From: Claveliimonas intestinigallinarum
GTDB lineage: Bacteria; Bacillota; Clostridia; Lachnospirales; Lachnospiraceae
Direction: 5' to 3'
DNA: 64,000 nt
NCBI GenBank assembly: GCA_019115145.1
Contig: DXED01000019.1
Span: 1 to 64,000 of the forward strand
The first letter of the stretch is position 1. Each line of letters starts with the position of its first letter. Positions 16,532 through 25,104 of this stretch are shown one piece after another. Below the pieces are notes generated by a model, which was given only the letters and a program-made list of their open reading frames with translations, made no database searches and had not been told where the DNA came from. A program made the position numbers and the translations under genes.

Positions 16532-17221
16532 TCACCGCACATACCTGATCAGGCAGAGCAGGAGCAGGTGGGCCGGGTAAAATATATAGAAAAAATATTT
16601 CATGCCACGGCCCTTTTTCCCGTTGTAGAGAGCAATGGGGATCACAGCCAGCGCCCCGAAGCGCTGCACCGCCGACTGCCACAGGAAATTCCAGGCGCCG
16701 GCCAGGGCCAGGCCGGCCCAGGGCCTCGCCCTCCCTATATAGAAGATCAGCACAAGTAGGACGCCCCGAAAGCCGTAGTCCGCTCTGAGAGCCTCCGCAA
16801 ACCACATAGCGATAAAGATCTCCAGGATGCGCTCCGGCCACTCTCTGCTGCGCTCCAGCACCACCATCAGAGCCACGCTGATAAAGAGGGTAAAAAACAC
16901 ATTCTGCCTCTGGGGATACCAGACTGTCTGGAAAAAGGCCAGATCAAAGGGGATTTCCGACAAAAGTGCGAAGATCCCCAGTCTTGCAAGATATCTGTAT
17001 CTATCCCTTGTATGGAAAAATCCCTCCGCCAAAAGAAAGGCAAATATGGGAAAGGCCAGCCTTCCGATGCGGATCAGATTTTCCTCCCCGGGAAAGAGTA
17101 TCCTCCCCGTGTGATCCGCCGCCATGCAGAGGATGGCAACACACTTCAGGGAAAAGGAGTCAAACACAGAGGCTCTCTGAAGCAGCGCCCGGAGAAGCTC
17201 CTTGATCTTTGTCCTCTCCAT
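16532..17221 (-). CDS. TraX family membrane protein
   Basis: A 229-residue polytopic membrane protein of the TraX family. F-plasmid TraX acetylates pilin, but most chromosomal homologues are uncharacterised and the family is related to membrane acyltransferases. Visible family features are the DSFSLKCVAILCMAADHTGR start, GRLAFPIFAFLLAEGF, LARLGIFALLSEIPFDLAF, and a C-terminal YPAHLLLL. Its ATG lies 3 bases after the stop of the GH13-like gene, with a very short-spaced AGGAG, so its translation is probably coupled to that gene. No conjugation genes are nearby. Confidence 0.78.
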   Translation of the reverse strand: MERTKIKELLRALLQRASVFDSFSLKCVAILCMAADHTGRILFPGEENLIRIGRLAFPIFAFLLAEGFFHTRDRYRYLARLGIFALLSEIPFDLAFFQTVWYPQRQNVFFTLFISVALMVVLERSREWPERILEIFIAMWFAEALRADYGFRGVLLVLIFYIGRARPWAGLALAGAWNFLWQSAVQRFGALAVIPIALYNGKKGRGMKYFFYIFYPAHLLLLCLIRYVR

Positions 17222-17224
17222 CTC

Positions 17225-18928
17225 CTATCGCCCTGTGAAGACGGCGATGGTCCTGTCTTTGAGAAGCGCCTCCCTCTGGTTTTCCAGCAGCTCCTCCTCC
17301 GCCAGGATGCCCTCCTTTGTGTCCGCGGCCAGATACCACTTCTTCCCTTTTGGGAGGGCCGGAAGGGCAAACTCATGCTCCAGCCAGTGCATATTGTAGG
17401 CCACAAAGCAGTCCTCATCTCCGGCCATCTTGCCGCAGTAATAGACTCCCAGCTGGCGGCTGGACACCTCCGACGGGGTCTGCCACGCGTAGGCGCCGTG
17501 GTAGGAAACATCGGGCACGCCACAGCTGATCTGATCCATGCCCAGCAGCTCCTTCTCCTGGGAGAGCACCGGGTGGGCTTTGCGCAGGGCGATCAGCTCC
17601 TTCACAAAGGAGAAGAGCTTTTTCTCACGCTCCAGGCGGCTCCAGTCCAGCCAGCCTGTGGGATTGTCCTGACAGTAGGCGTTGTTGTTCCCCTTCTGGG
17701 TGTTGGCGAACTCATCGCCGGCCAGAATACAGGGAGTTCCCTGAGCCAGCAGCACGAGGAAGAAGGCGTTCCTTCTCTGCCCCTCCCGGAGGGCCATGAC
17801 CGCCTTTTTCCTGCTTGGTCCCTCCGCCCCGCAGTTCCAGCTGTAATTGTAGTCCGGGCCATCCTGGTTGTTCTCACCGTTGGCCTCATTGTGCTTGGCG
17901 TCGTAGGAGACAAGGTCGTTCAGGGTAAACCCGTTCTGGTTGGCGATATAATTGTAGAACCCTTCCGCGCCTGCCTGACGGCGAAGCCAGTAGATCACAT
18001 CGCCCACCATCCCCTCGTCCCCCTTCAGGAAACGGCGCATCACATTCTGAAATCCGGTCTGATGCTTTAAGAGCTTCAGGCCCCGCAGCATGGGGTCGCT
18101 GTACACTCCTTCCACAGGAGTCACGTCAGGATTGAGGATGAAACCGTCCACGTGGTACTCCAGCATATAGTGGCGCAGGCAGGCTTCCATAAGGATCCTG
18201 GGCGTGTTCCCCTCAAAGGGCATCTCCAGGATCACCTCGATTCCCGCCTTATGGCAGGCCTTGACCATGTCCTTCAGCTCAGTCACCGGGTCCCCCGCCG
18301 CGTAGGCCGCCTTGGGCGCAAAATAGCAGCCAGGGCCATAGCCCCAGTAGTTTACGTACTTGGGGGAGGGCATAAACTCGTACACCGGCATGCAGTGGAT
18401 CTGGTTAATCCCCAGCTCCAGCATGTAGGGGATCTTCTCCACAACGCCGGCAAAGGTGCCCTTGTGCTTTACGCGGGAAGACGCGTGTTTTGTAAACCCT
18501 CTCACATGGAGACTGTAGGCCACCACTCTGTGCATGGGTATGCAGGGCCGCTTATCCCCCTCCCAGTCGTAGTCGTCCACATAGAGGACGCCCCGGACCG
18601 GTCGCCTCGTCTGAGCGGTGTCATCCAGCGTCTCGTGAAACTTCTCTGTCCCGGAAAGCTTCCTGGCATAGGGATCCACGATCATCTCCTCTCCGATCCG
18701 GTAGCAGTACTCGTACTCCTGCGCCGGGAAATCCTCCAGAGCCAGAAAACGCACGGCCCCCGTCTCCTCCCTTCGGGGCATGTCAAAGCACAGTGCAGGC
18801 TCTTTTTCTCCCTTTTTGTAGAGCAGGAGCTCACACGTCTTCTCCGGCGGCGCCTCCACCGCGAAATTAACCTTGTTCTCTCGTACCTCCGCCCCAAGCG
18901 GCAAAGGTTTCCCCTCTTTTTTTGTCAT
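17225..18928 (-). CDS. GH13 debranching-enzyme homologue lacking catalytic residues (pseudoenzyme)
   Basis: A 567-residue protein with the layout of GlgX-type debranching enzymes: an N-terminal beta-sandwich (about 1-125), a TIM barrel and a C-terminal beta domain. Conserved scaffold motifs remain: NYWGYGPGCYFAP, HKAGIEVIL, HNEANGENNQDG, LAGDEFANTQKGNNNAYC. The catalytic ones do not. The nucleophile region DGFRFD is DGFILN (261-266), so Asp is Asn266 and the preceding Arg is lost. The NH pair of region I is missing in EMPFEGN (235-241), and about 50 residues after it are deleted. No EPW general acid is present. The AHDG of region IV is NQNG (Gln331, Asn332). It may bind glucans without cutting them. 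Confidence 0.82.
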   Translation of the reverse strand: MTKKEGKPLPLGAEVRENKVNFAVEAPPEKTCELLLYKKGEKEPALCFDMPRREETGAVRFLALEDFPAQEYEYCYRIGEEMIVDPYARKLSGTEKFHETLDDTAQTRRPVRGVLYVDDYDWEGDKRPCIPMHRVVAYSLHVRGFTKHASSRVKHKGTFAGVVEKIPYMLELGINQIHCMPVYEFMPSPKYVNYWGYGPGCYFAPKAAYAAGDPVTELKDMVKACHKAGIEVILEMPFEGNTPRILMEACLRHYMLEYHVDGFILNPDVTPVEGVYSDPMLRGLKLLKHQTGFQNVMRRFLKGDEGMVGDVIYWLRRQAGAEGFYNYIANQNGFTLNDLVSYDAKHNEANGENNQDGPDYNYSWNCGAEGPSRKKAVMALREGQRRNAFFLVLLAQGTPCILAGDEFANTQKGNNNAYCQDNPTGWLDWSRLEREKKLFSFVKELIALRKAHPVLSQEKELLGMDQISCGVPDVSYHGAYAWQTPSEVSSRQLGVYYCGKMAGDEDCFVAYNMHWLEHEFALPALPKGKKWYLAADTKEGILAEEELLENQREALLKDRTIAVFTGR

Positions 18929-18949
18929 TGTCCATCCTTCCTGCTGCCT

Positions 18950-19969
18950 CTACTGCCAGCCGTCTGCTCCATACATTTCCACGTTGTCCTTTGTGATCAT
19001 GTCAATGATCTCCACATAGTTTTCCTTCTCATAGTCCTCACCGTTCAGGATCGCCAGAGCCACCTCCACAGCTGTCTTTCCCATATTGATGGGGGACTGG
19101 GCGGCCGTGCCGGCAATCTGTGTGTCGGATTTCAAAAGCTCCTTTTTAATATCCGGGGAACCGTCCACGCCGTAGATGATCACATTGTCCAGCCCCAGCA
19201 GATTGACTGCGGTCTGGGCTCCAACGGCGATCTGATCGTTGCCGCACATGATGGCGGTCACATCCGGGTGCTCCTCCAGGGCAGACTGCGCCACCTCGAG
19301 GGATTTCTCAAATTTCCCGTCCGTGTTCTCCCGGGCCACAACCTCAAAGCCCGGATCCGCATTGGAGATAACCTCCTCAAAGCCGGTGATCCTGTCATTG
19401 ATGGAGTTCTGGGTGGGGCATTCCAGGATCAGCACCTTCCCGCCCTCCGGGCAGCGCTCCAGCAGGGCCTGTCCGCAGATCCGGCCTGCCTCCACATTGT
19501 CTGACCCCACGTAGGCGTCCACATAATCCATCTCCTTCACCTGGGTGTCCACATTGATGATCTTCACCCCGGCCTCCTTAAGAGCCTGCAGGGAGGGTGT
19601 GATGCTCTCCCAGTTCACAGGGCTTAAGAAAATGGCGTCTATTCCGTCATCGATCATCTGCTGGATCTGGGACGCCTGGGTGTCCGCATCGGTTCCCGGA
19701 TCCATGGTGATCAGCTCATCTCCTCTCTCTGTCAGGGCCTCCCGGATGGAATTCTCCAGAGTGATAAAATAAGGATTTTCCATGTCAATGGCGCTGAAGC
19801 CAAATGTATATCCTTCCTCCTCAGCCTGTCCGTCCTCTTCCTCCCCGTCTTCGTCTTCCTCCTGCACCGGGTTGTCCTCCGGACTTCCCACATTCTTCTT
19901 GCAGCCTGCCGCCGACAGGACACAGACAAGGATCATGGCAAGGACAGCCATGAACTTTCGGTTTTTCAT
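18950..19969 (-). CDS. orphan sugar-binding lipoprotein (ribose/galactose-type)
   Basis: A 339-residue substrate-binding protein with a lipoprotein signal ending LSAAGC (Cys near 23). An unusually acidic linker of about 25 residues (EEDEDGEEEDGQAEEE) separates the anchor from the type I periplasmic-binding fold (FGFSAIDMENPYF). Motifs such as INVDTQV, GNDQIAVGAQ and VDGSPD match ribose/galactose binding proteins. No permease or ATPase gene is adjacent, so it either serves a distant transporter or acts in sensing. It lies 21 bases upstream of the GH13-like gene and is likely in the same transcript. Confidence 0.82.
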   Translation of the reverse strand: MKNRKFMAVLAMILVCVLSAAGCKKNVGSPEDNPVQEEDEDGEEEDGQAEEEGYTFGFSAIDMENPYFITLENSIREALTERGDELITMDPGTDADTQASQIQQMIDDGIDAIFLSPVNWESITPSLQALKEAGVKIINVDTQVKEMDYVDAYVGSDNVEAGRICGQALLERCPEGGKVLILECPTQNSINDRITGFEEVISNADPGFEVVARENTDGKFEKSLEVAQSALEEHPDVTAIMCGNDQIAVGAQTAVNLLGLDNVIIYGVDGSPDIKKELLKSDTQIAGTAAQSPINMGKTAVEVALAILNGEDYEKENYVEIIDMITKDNVEMYGADGWQ

Positions 19970-20161
19970 ATATGCTCCTCCTTAATGTCATCGCTTTGAT
20001 TTCATACTTAGTTAGTATTTTACAACATTTTACACCGTTTGACCAGTCCCGTATCGCACGGATATGTCTCGTGATATGTCTTGCTTTTGCAGCCGCTCTC
20101 TGGTAGAGTAAAGACAGAGGAACTCTCTGAAAACAGGAAAAAGCAAAAGGAGAAAATGATC

Positions 20162-20461
20162 ATGAGAGAACAGCAGAATGAAGAGATCACGGTAACACTG
20201 ACACTGGACAACGACGAAGTGCTTGAGTGTGCCGTCCTCACCATCTACGAGGCAGGCGGACGTCAGTACATCGCTCTCCTTCCGCTGGATGAAAACGGGG
20301 AAGAAGAGGGGGATGTGTACATCTACCGCTACATTGAGACAGACCCGGAAAATCCGGATCTGGAGAACATCGAGGACGATGAGGAGTACGAAATCGCAGC
20401 CGACGCCTTTGACGAGTGGCTGGACGAGCAGGAATTCGAGGAAGATCTGGACGCCTTCTAG
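20162..20461 (+). CDS. DUF1292 family protein
   Basis: A 99-residue, very acidic protein of the DUF1292 (YrzB-like) family: VTLTLDNDEVLEC, YIALLPLDE, VYIYRY and a C-terminal acidic helix ending in EEDLDAF. Function is unknown in the family. The start at 20162 was chosen because AAGGAG lies about 9 bases upstream; an ATG two codons earlier is too close to that site. Its stop overlaps the stop of the convergent helicase gene by 4 bases. Confidence 0.82.
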   Translation: MREQQNEEITVTLTLDNDEVLECAVLTIYEAGGRQYIALLPLDENGEEEGDVYIYRYIETDPENPDLENIEDDEEYEIAADAFDEWLDEQEFEEDLDAF

Positions 20462-22320
20462 GCGTCCTTCTTCTTTTTTCGGCGAAGCAGAAGCTCCTCC
20501 ACGAACCGGGAAGGATCCGCGTCCTTTCCGTTTTTTGTCTTCACGTAGGTGATGACCAGCTTCTCCCTGGCCCTTGTCATGGCCACGTAGAACATCCGCC
20601 TCTCCTCCTCAAGCTCCTCCTCAAGCTTTGCCTTCCGGTAGGGAGTCACGCCCTCGTTGGCGCCCAGGATAAAAACCGTGTCAAACTCCAGCCCTTTGGC
20701 GCTGTGCATGGTCATGAGGGAAATGCCCTCGCGGCGCTCATCGCTCCTTTGCCTCTGCTGCTCCCGCAGATTTCTCCCGTATTCGTCGGTATAGCGGAAC
20801 CACTCCTCCATTGTCTGGAAATCCTTTGTGCTTTCCTGGATCTGCTCCAATATCTCGAAGAGCTCCTCCTCCCCTGTGCGCCGGGCCTTCGCCCACTCCC
20901 GGAGGTAGTCGTCGTACCCGATCCTCTTGCGGATGTACTGGACAGCCGCATAGGGAGTCTTTCGCTCCATCATCCGGATATCCCACTCAAACTGGTCGAT
21001 GCGGTCCTGCATCCAGTCCTTATCACAGTAGAACTTCCGCAGGTCCTCAAAGGAGACGTCTCCCCTCTCCATGCTCTCCCGGCTGATATAGCGCTTGGGG
21101 CAGTTGGCGATATCCAGGAAATATTTCCTGTCCCGCTTCCCGCAGGCCAGCTCCATGTAGCTGCGGATATTTCTCCCGATGAAGTGCTCGAACACATTGC
21201 GCACATAGTCCCGCATGGAAAAGGGCAGCCGCCGCTCCATCAGCTGTCCCGCCAGGATGCCGGCGTCCATGTTTGTCCGGAAGAGAACAGCCATGTCTTT
21301 TATGGCCACTCCCTCCTCCATCCTCTTCTGTATGGCAAAGATAATGTACCTTGCCTCCTCCGTGGGATCCCTCACCTCCTGGACATGGACCGGCGCCCCC
21401 TTCTCCTTGACTGTGCACAGCTTCTTTGGATACCGCTTTTTGTTGTGCTCAATGACCCGGACCGCCCCCTTCAGGATGTAGGAGGTACACCGGTAGTTCA
21501 CATCCAGAAGGATTTTCCTTGTCCCCGGATAATCCTTTGGAAAGCCCAGCATGATCCCCGGCCTGGCGCCCCGGAACTGATAGATGGACTGGTCGTCGTC
21601 CCCCACCACAAAGAGATTGTTCTCCGGCAGAGCCAGCATCCGGAGCACCTCGTACTGAACCCGGTTCACATCCTGGAACTCATCCACCAGGATGTAGCGG
21701 AATTTCTTCTGCCACCGCTCCAGTATGTCCGGCCTTGTCTTAAAAAGCTTCCAGCACAGGAGCAGCATGTCGTCAAAGTCGATCTTTTTCATCTGCTTCT
21801 TCTTCGCCTCGTAAAGCCTGCATATGTCCTGGAAATGCCGTGGGCTGACCTGAGACTCGTAGTCCGCAAGCCTGATCCCGCTGTTCTTCACCTTCCCCAT
21901 CTCGGAGAGAAGCCTCTCCATATAGTCCTTCTCGTCCTCTATCTCCATGTCCGGGCTCATCTGGGGCAGGGTCAGGATCTGCCGCAGCAGCTCCCGTTTC
22001 TCCTCCTCAGCCAGGATGTTGGCTGAGGTGAGTCCGTAGGCCCACTTCAGGATGCCATAATAGATCCCGTGAAAAGTGCCGAAGGTGACGGGCAGCCTCC
22101 TGCCGGCCATAAGGCCCTCGAACCGCTCCTTCATCTGCCGGGCCGCGTATCTGGTAAAAGTAATGACCAGAATTTCTTCTGGCCTTACTCTGCATTTCTC
22201 TATTAAATACTTAATCCTCGCCGCAATGGTGAGTGTCTTGCCGGAGCCGGGTCCCGCCAGGACCATACAGGGTCCCTCCCTGTGGCAGGCCGCCTCCTGC
22301 TGGGCCTTGTTAAGCTGCAT
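20458..22320 (-). CDS. UvrD/PcrA-like superfamily 1 DNA helicase
   Basis: A 620-residue ATP-dependent 3'-5' helicase. Motifs in order: Q-motif LNKAQQEAA (3-11), Walker A GPGSGKT (23-29), TFTRYAARQMKER, VDEFQDVN (motif II), DDQSIYQFRGA (motif III), NYRCTSYI (IV), HSAKGLEFDTVFILG (V) and YVAMTRAREKL (VI). It is shorter than typical PcrA (about 740) and lacks most of the C-terminal extension. It is likely a DNA repair or RNA-polymerase-linked helicase. It lies 3 bases after gltX, so it is probably coupled to it. Confidence 0.92.
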   Translation of the reverse strand: MQLNKAQQEAACHREGPCMVLAGPGSGKTLTIAARIKYLIEKCRVRPEEILVITFTRYAARQMKERFEGLMAGRRLPVTFGTFHGIYYGILKWAYGLTSANILAEEEKRELLRQILTLPQMSPDMEIEDEKDYMERLLSEMGKVKNSGIRLADYESQVSPRHFQDICRLYEAKKKQMKKIDFDDMLLLCWKLFKTRPDILERWQKKFRYILVDEFQDVNRVQYEVLRMLALPENNLFVVGDDDQSIYQFRGARPGIMLGFPKDYPGTRKILLDVNYRCTSYILKGAVRVIEHNKKRYPKKLCTVKEKGAPVHVQEVRDPTEEARYIIFAIQKRMEEGVAIKDMAVLFRTNMDAGILAGQLMERRLPFSMRDYVRNVFEHFIGRNIRSYMELACGKRDRKYFLDIANCPKRYISRESMERGDVSFEDLRKFYCDKDWMQDRIDQFEWDIRMMERKTPYAAVQYIRKRIGYDDYLREWAKARRTGEEELFEILEQIQESTKDFQTMEEWFRYTDEYGRNLREQQRQRSDERREGISLMTMHSAKGLEFDTVFILGANEGVTPYRKAKLEEELEEERRMFYVAMTRAREKLVITYVKTKNGKDADPSRFVEELLLRRKKKKDA

Positions 22321-22323
22321 TTC

Positions 22324-23784
22324 CTACCTCGCTTCCAGCTTTTCAATTCCTCTGCGGATACGGGCCAGAGACTCCTCTTTTCCCAGAACCTCCATGATCT
22401 CTGTGGCTCCTCCCGGAGTGCTCTGCTTGCCGGACACGGCTGTCCGCAGCGGCCACATCACATAGCCGATCTTGACGCCCTTCTCGTCCACATAGGACTT
22501 CAGCGTGGCGTAGAGGGCATCGTTGCTGTAATCCTCCTGGCTCTCAAGGAGAGGCAGTGTCTCCCGCAGCACCTCCAGAGAGGTCTCCTCGTTGGTCTTC
22601 ATCTTCTTGTGGCAGTACATGGAGGTGTCGTACTCCGGAAGCTCCTCAAAGAAATCAATATGATCCTTTATATCCGGGAAGATCTCGATCCTCGTCTTCA
22701 CGAGGGCGGCGATCTTCTTCAGGTCCATATCCCTGGTGATGACCTCCCTGATGTAGGGCTCTGCCATCTCGTAGAATTTGTCAAAATCCATGGCCTTCAG
22801 GTACTCGCTGTTCATCCACTTCAGCTTCTGAACATCAAACACGGCCGGGGACTTGCTCATATGGCGGTAGTCGAAGACCTTCACCAGCTCCTCCAGGGAG
22901 AAGATCTCCTGGGTCCCCTCCGGGCACCAGCCAAGCAGGGCCACGTAGTTGACGATGGCCTCTGACACAAAGCCCTGATCCAGCAGGTCCTCGTAGGAGG
23001 AATGGCCACACCGCTTGCTCAGCTTCTTGTGGTTCTCGTCCGTGATCAGCGGGCAGTGCACGTACACCGGCACATCCCAGCCGAAGGCCTCATAGATGCG
23101 GTTGTACTTGGGAGCGGAGGACAGGTACTCATTCCCCCTTACCACATGGGTGATCCCCATCAGATGGTCGTCCACCACGTTGGCGAAGTTGTAGGTGGGA
23201 TACCCGTCTGACTTGATCAGGATCATGTCGTCCAGCTCCTCATTGGGCACTGTGATGTCCCCGTAGATTTCATCATGGAAGGTAGTCGTCCCCTCCGTTG
23301 GCATGTTGATGCGGATCACATAGGGCTTGCCGGCCGCCAGATTAGCCTCAATCTCCTCTTTGCTCAGATGGAGGCAGTGCTTGTCGTAGACCACGATCTC
23401 CGTGCCGTCGCCGGACACCTTGCTCTTTAAGGACTCCAGCCTCTCCTTGTCGCAGAAGCAGTAGTAGGCGTCCCCCTGCTCGATGAGCTGCTTGGCATAC
23501 TTCAGATAGAGGCCGGAAGCATTTCTCTCACTCTGCACGTAGGGGCCCACCCCTCCGTCCTTGTCCGGTCCCTCATCGTGGACAAGTCCTGTCTTCTCAA
23601 GTGTTCTGTATATGATATCCAGAGCCCCCTCCATGAAGCGCTCCTGGTCCGTATCCTCGATCCGGAGGATAAAGTCACCTCCCTCGTGCTTTGCGATCAG
23701 ATACGCGTAGAGCGCAGTCCGCAGATTGCCCACATGCATCCTGCCTGTGGGGCTCGGTGCAAATCTTGTTCTTACTTTACTCAT
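22324..23784 (-). CDS. gltX: glutamyl-tRNA synthetase
   Basis: Charges tRNA-Glu. The 486-residue class I enzyme opens with RFAPSPTGRMHVGNLRTALY, which contains the HIGH equivalent HVGN. The KMSKS loop is KKLSKRCG. SDGYPTYNFANVVDDHLM is the usual tRNA/ATP site segment. The anticodon-binding helical part follows. Discriminating and non-discriminating forms cannot be separated with confidence here. Its start overlaps the upstream sirtuin-like gene by 8 bases. Confidence 0.97.
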   Translation of the reverse strand: MSKVRTRFAPSPTGRMHVGNLRTALYAYLIAKHEGGDFILRIEDTDQERFMEGALDIIYRTLEKTGLVHDEGPDKDGGVGPYVQSERNASGLYLKYAKQLIEQGDAYYCFCDKERLESLKSKVSGDGTEIVVYDKHCLHLSKEEIEANLAAGKPYVIRINMPTEGTTTFHDEIYGDITVPNEELDDMILIKSDGYPTYNFANVVDDHLMGITHVVRGNEYLSSAPKYNRIYEAFGWDVPVYVHCPLITDENHKKLSKRCGHSSYEDLLDQGFVSEAIVNYVALLGWCPEGTQEIFSLEELVKVFDYRHMSKSPAVFDVQKLKWMNSEYLKAMDFDKFYEMAEPYIREVITRDMDLKKIAALVKTRIEIFPDIKDHIDFFEELPEYDTSMYCHKKMKTNEETSLEVLRETLPLLESQEDYSNDALYATLKSYVDEKGVKIGYVMWPLRTAVSGKQSTPGGATEIMEVLGKEESLARIRRGIEKLEAR

Positions 23785-24532
23785 TGTCTCTCTCCATTTC
23801 TGTGATTATTTCTCCCAGCGCGTCATCCACCCGGCTCTGCCAGAAGATGTCCGCGTCCTTGTTGGAGAAGTGGTCTTCTCCGTCTATGACGATCAGCTTC
23901 TCCCCCTCATAGTAGCCGGTGAGCTGGCTGCAGAGGAAGGATTTCAGATTGGTCCCAAGCACAAGGAGCACATCCGCCTTCTGCATCTCAGTGGCGGCCC
24001 TGGTGATGACCTGGTTGTCCACCATCTCCCCGAAGAGGATGACGTCCGGCCTCACCGCCTGCCCGCATGTCTCGCACAGGGGAATTCTGTCCGTGTTCCT
24101 TATGTATTCTACAGGATACTCTCTGCCGCAATGAGGACAGTAATTTCTGAAAATGCTGCCGTGCAGCTCAATGACATTGCTGCAGCCCGCCCGGCTGGGA
24201 AGGTGGAACAGCCTTCTTGTGATGATGGTCTGAAAGATACCGGCCTGCTCCAGCCTGGCCATCTCATAATACCCCTTTCCGGGCGGTATGTCTACTGCCG
24301 AGAGGATTTCATTCCTGTAAAATTCATAAAACTGCTGCTTCCGGGTAGAAAAGAAGGCGCTGGAAAAGATCTCCTCGGCGGAGTACCCGTACTTTTCTTC
24401 AATGGCATAGGACTCTCCTCCGTCCCGCACCACCGGGTAGCCGCTCTCCTCCAGCATGCCCCGTCCGCTCAGCACCACTGTGTATCTGCTCTCCCTGAGC
24501 ATCCCGTAAATCGTTCCCGCAATAGCTGACAT
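23777..24532 (-). CDS. sirtuin (Sir2) family protein with altered NAD pocket
   Basis: A 251-residue Sir2 homologue. The fold is recognisable: VVLSGRGMLEESGYPVVRD (usual GAGIS..SGIP.FR), ELHGS with the catalytic-position His124, zinc cysteines C132, C135, C153, C156, and RPDVILFGE. Key NAD residues are changed: GAGIS is GRGML (23-27), TQNID is TRRLF (105-109), and the late GTS motif is GTN. Loss of the Asn and Asp of TQNID would be expected to abolish or redirect NAD chemistry. It is cotranscribed with gltX (8-base overlap) and the helicase. Sequence assignment is firm; activity is doubtful. Confidence 0.78.
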   Translation of the reverse strand: MSAIAGTIYGMLRESRYTVVLSGRGMLEESGYPVVRDGGESYAIEEKYGYSAEEIFSSAFFSTRKQQFYEFYRNEILSAVDIPPGKGYYEMARLEQAGIFQTIITRRLFHLPSRAGCSNVIELHGSIFRNYCPHCGREYPVEYIRNTDRIPLCETCGQAVRPDVILFGEMVDNQVITRAATEMQKADVLLVLGTNLKSFLCSQLTGYYEGEKLIVIDGEDHFSNKDADIFWQSRVDDALGEIITEMERDNE

Positions 24533-24618
24533 AGTCTCCGCCTCCTTTTTGTCCTTCTATATCCATACCATAAAAGGATTATAACATACCTTATTGTACC
24601 ACACTTAATTTATGACAA

Positions 24619-25104
24619 TCAAGCCTCTTTGGAGGCTCTGCGGAGCTTCCATCTCTTTTTCCAGTACCGGGGCTGGAAAAATTCTCTGGGGATGGAGACG
24701 ATGAACACAATGCCAAGGACGATGGCAAAGGCCACCTTCACCGCGCCAAGCCCCCGCTGGGCCGCCTCCCCCAGCTGGTTTGTCACCAGATAGTAGGCCG
24801 TGTAGTACACCCCCGCCCCGGGCACCAGGGGAAAAATACCGGATATCATAAAGATGGTGATAGGACATTTCAGCCGCACAGTCAGGATCCGGGAGATGAG
24901 CACCACCACCAGGGCCCCGAAAAAGGACGCCACAGCCGCCGAGGTTCCCTGTACTGCCAGACAGTACACCATCCAGCCCATGGCCCCCGTCAGCCCGCAG
25001 CTCAGATAGAAGCGCCTGGGCACGTTGAACATGACCGCGAAGCCGATAGTGCCGAAAAAGGCACAGAAAAAATTCAAAAGCACATCCTGCACAACACTCA
25101 TCAT
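24619..25104 (-). CDS. ThrE family exporter, small membrane subunit (DUF3815-like)
   Basis: A 161-residue membrane protein with about five hydrophobic segments, matching the second half of threonine/serine exporter ThrE (GLTGAMGWMVY, SGIFPLVPGAGVYYTAYYLV). In many Gram-positive bacteria the exporter is split into two subunits, as here. Its ATG overlaps the stop of the upstream large subunit by 4 bases (ATGA type), which indicates translational coupling. Predicted role: export of threonine, serine or small peptides by proton antiport. Confidence 0.82.
   Translation of the reverse strand: MMSVVQDVLLNFFCAFFGTIGFAVMFNVPRRFYLSCGLTGAMGWMVYCLAVQGTSAAVASFFGALVVVLISRILTVRLKCPITIFMISGIFPLVPGAGVYYTAYYLVTNQLGEAAQRGLGAVKVAFAIVLGIVFIVSIPREFFQPRYWKKRWKLRRASKEA

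Noticed and set aside
16532..17221. Sign of a conjugative element because of the TraX-like gene.
   Set aside because: TraX family proteins are common on Firmicutes chromosomes and no other transfer, relaxase or integrase gene is present.
17225..18928. Functional glycogen debranching enzyme or pullulanase.
   Set aside because: The nucleophile, general acid and region IV residues are all replaced, so a hydrolase name would mislead.
20416..22026. A 536-codon open frame opposite the helicase gene.
   Set aside because: Antisense shadow of a gene with all helicase motifs; composition is biased to His, Leu and Pro and nothing is recognisable.
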